NCBI RefSeq assembly: GCF_016429015.1
Contig: NZ_JAELTU010000078.1
Location: 1 to 33,048, forward strand
Length of the DNA: 33,048 bases
From: Rhizobium sp. ASV20
GTDB lineage: Bacteria > Pseudomonadota > Alphaproteobacteria > Rhizobiales > Rhizobiaceae
Reading direction: 5' to 3'
Shown here: in pieces, positions 32,482-33,048 of the stretch
How the letters are laid out: every line of letters begins with the position of its first letter
Position numbering within the stretch: the first letter of the stretch is position 1
Translations under genes and position numbers: made by a program
Notes under the pieces: model-generated
Database searches by the model: none
The model's input: the letters and a program-made list of their open reading frames with translations, nothing else
What the model was told of the DNA's origin: nothing

Positions 32482-33048
32482 TCAGGCCAATGGCCGTAGC
32501 CAACCGCGATAGTGGACGATCAAGCCGATCAGTGGCAGCGCGATCGAGACATCGAAGTGAAAGCGCTTGTCCTCCGCCCATTCATAGGCGGTGCTGCGCG
32601 GTGCGAGGGCAAGCGGTAGCCGAACACCGAGAAAAAACCATTTGCGTATTTCCATGCTGAGACCGTTGCCGCGCGGCAGAAGATCGAATGCGAAGCGAAA
32701 TGGACCGAAGCGCTCGACAAGATGGCTGTCCTGCTCACTTAGGTGGCTGGAAAAGCGTCGACCGGAAAAGTCCCGCGTCCATTGCTCGATGCCGTTTTCC
32801 TCCTCGAAGGAGACATGCAGGGTATGATGTCCTGCCGGCGGAAATCCGAACAGGCCGGCGACCAGACGAGCCATGAAGGAGCGCCCGCGGCTCACCGCAG
32901 CTTCGCCTTCGGCGCCACCGTCCCCAAAGACCGCGTGCATGGTCCGGACCGGTTCGGATAGGCGCGCAAAGCTGGCGCCCATCACGCGCTGATAGAGCGG
33001 TTTATAGGTTTTTTCGCTGACTTCCTGGTTGATGGCCAAGCCCCGAAA
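32482..33048 (-). CDS. DUF4166 domain protein, C-terminal part (runs off the right edge)
   Basis: The frame is open to the window end and covers 188 residues. From YKPLYQRVMGASFARLSEPVR to YRGWLRP it resembles DUF4166, with conserved FSGRRFSS and RKWFFLGVRLPLALAPR segments. The nearest start inside the window is only a TTG at 33039 in a linker-like stretch. In many rhizobia this domain is the tail of a larger NAD-binding (saccharopine-dehydrogenase/SDR-like) protein, which may be what lies outside. Function is unknown. It is convergent with leuA. Confidence 0.7.
   Translation of the reverse strand, partial: FRGLAINQEVSEKTYKPLYQRVMGASFARLSEPVRTMHAVFGDGGAEGEAAVSRGRSFMARLVAGLFGFPPAGHHTLHVSFEEENGIEQWTRDFSGRRFSSHLSEQDSHLVERFGPFRFAFDLLPRGNGLSMEIRKWFFLGVRLPLALAPRSTAYEWAEDKRFHFDVSIALPLIGLIVHYRGWLRPLA

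Noticed and set aside
1..33048. Mobile element, phage, toxin-antitoxin or CRISPR content
   Set aside because: No transposase, integrase, terminal inverted repeats, phage structural genes or repeat-spacer arrays were seen; base composition appears even throughout.

Overview
The window looks like a secondary replicon (chromid or megaplasmid) or chromosome of a Rhizobiales alphaproteobacterium, probably Rhizobium/Agrobacterium/Sinorhizobium-like. It has high GC with strong G/C third positions, a complete minCDE operon with a CtrA-type box, a candidate Irr-type iron box, an OmpR-rich two-component repertoire, and a LeuA and an LplT-PlsC-Aas fusion of rhizobial style. There are no rRNA or tRNA genes, transposases, phage genes or CRISPR arrays. 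The replicon and genus assignment is inference.

Layout. 1-5.1 kb: the tail of an upstream gene, a SolA-type FAD amine oxidase, a cytochrome b561, an aldehyde dehydrogenase divergent from a LysR regulator, and a SAM-dependent O-methyltransferase. 5.1-11.9 kb: what looks like one envelope/peroxide-stress module. A dipZ (CcdA-thioredoxin fusion) plus exported alpha/beta-hydrolase operon is divergent from a Tat-exported epoxide-hydrolase-like protein, an OmpR/EnvZ-type pair and ohr. The shared divergent promoter region carries tandem GATACA repeats. 12.0-14.3 kb: a possible small exported protein, then minC-minD-minE. 14.3-16.7 kb: a secreted polysaccharide deacetylase, then an HxlR regulator divergent from a Tat-exported alpha/beta hydrolase with a palindromic operator between them. 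16.8-22.0 kb: a TetR regulator divergent from pspA-yiaAB, with three near-identical 13-bp palindromes between them, followed by the giant LplT/PlsC/acyl-ACP synthetase fusion, which suggests a membrane-repair and lysophospholipid-remodelling block. 22.1-25.5 kb (minus strand): a multi-spanning DUF4173 protein, a response regulator and a histidine kinase with almost no periplasmic loop, possibly led by a translationally coupled small ORF. 26.1-27.9 kb: a membrane HAMP-GAF-GGDEF cyclase. 28.0-30.5 kb: a class C beta-lactamase-like hydrolase, a GNAT acetyltransferase and an AraC regulator. 30.7-32.4 kb: leuA with a structured leader. The right edge holds the C-terminal DUF4166 part of a protein that continues out of the window.

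Most of the novelty is regulatory: several pairs of regulator and effector genes have readable operator candidates between them. The best candidates for under-described systems are the dipZ/hydrolase/two-component/ohr module, the TetR-controlled pspA-yiaAB operon beside the Aas fusion, and the DUF4173 two-component operon. All calls come from reading the sequence; no database search was run.
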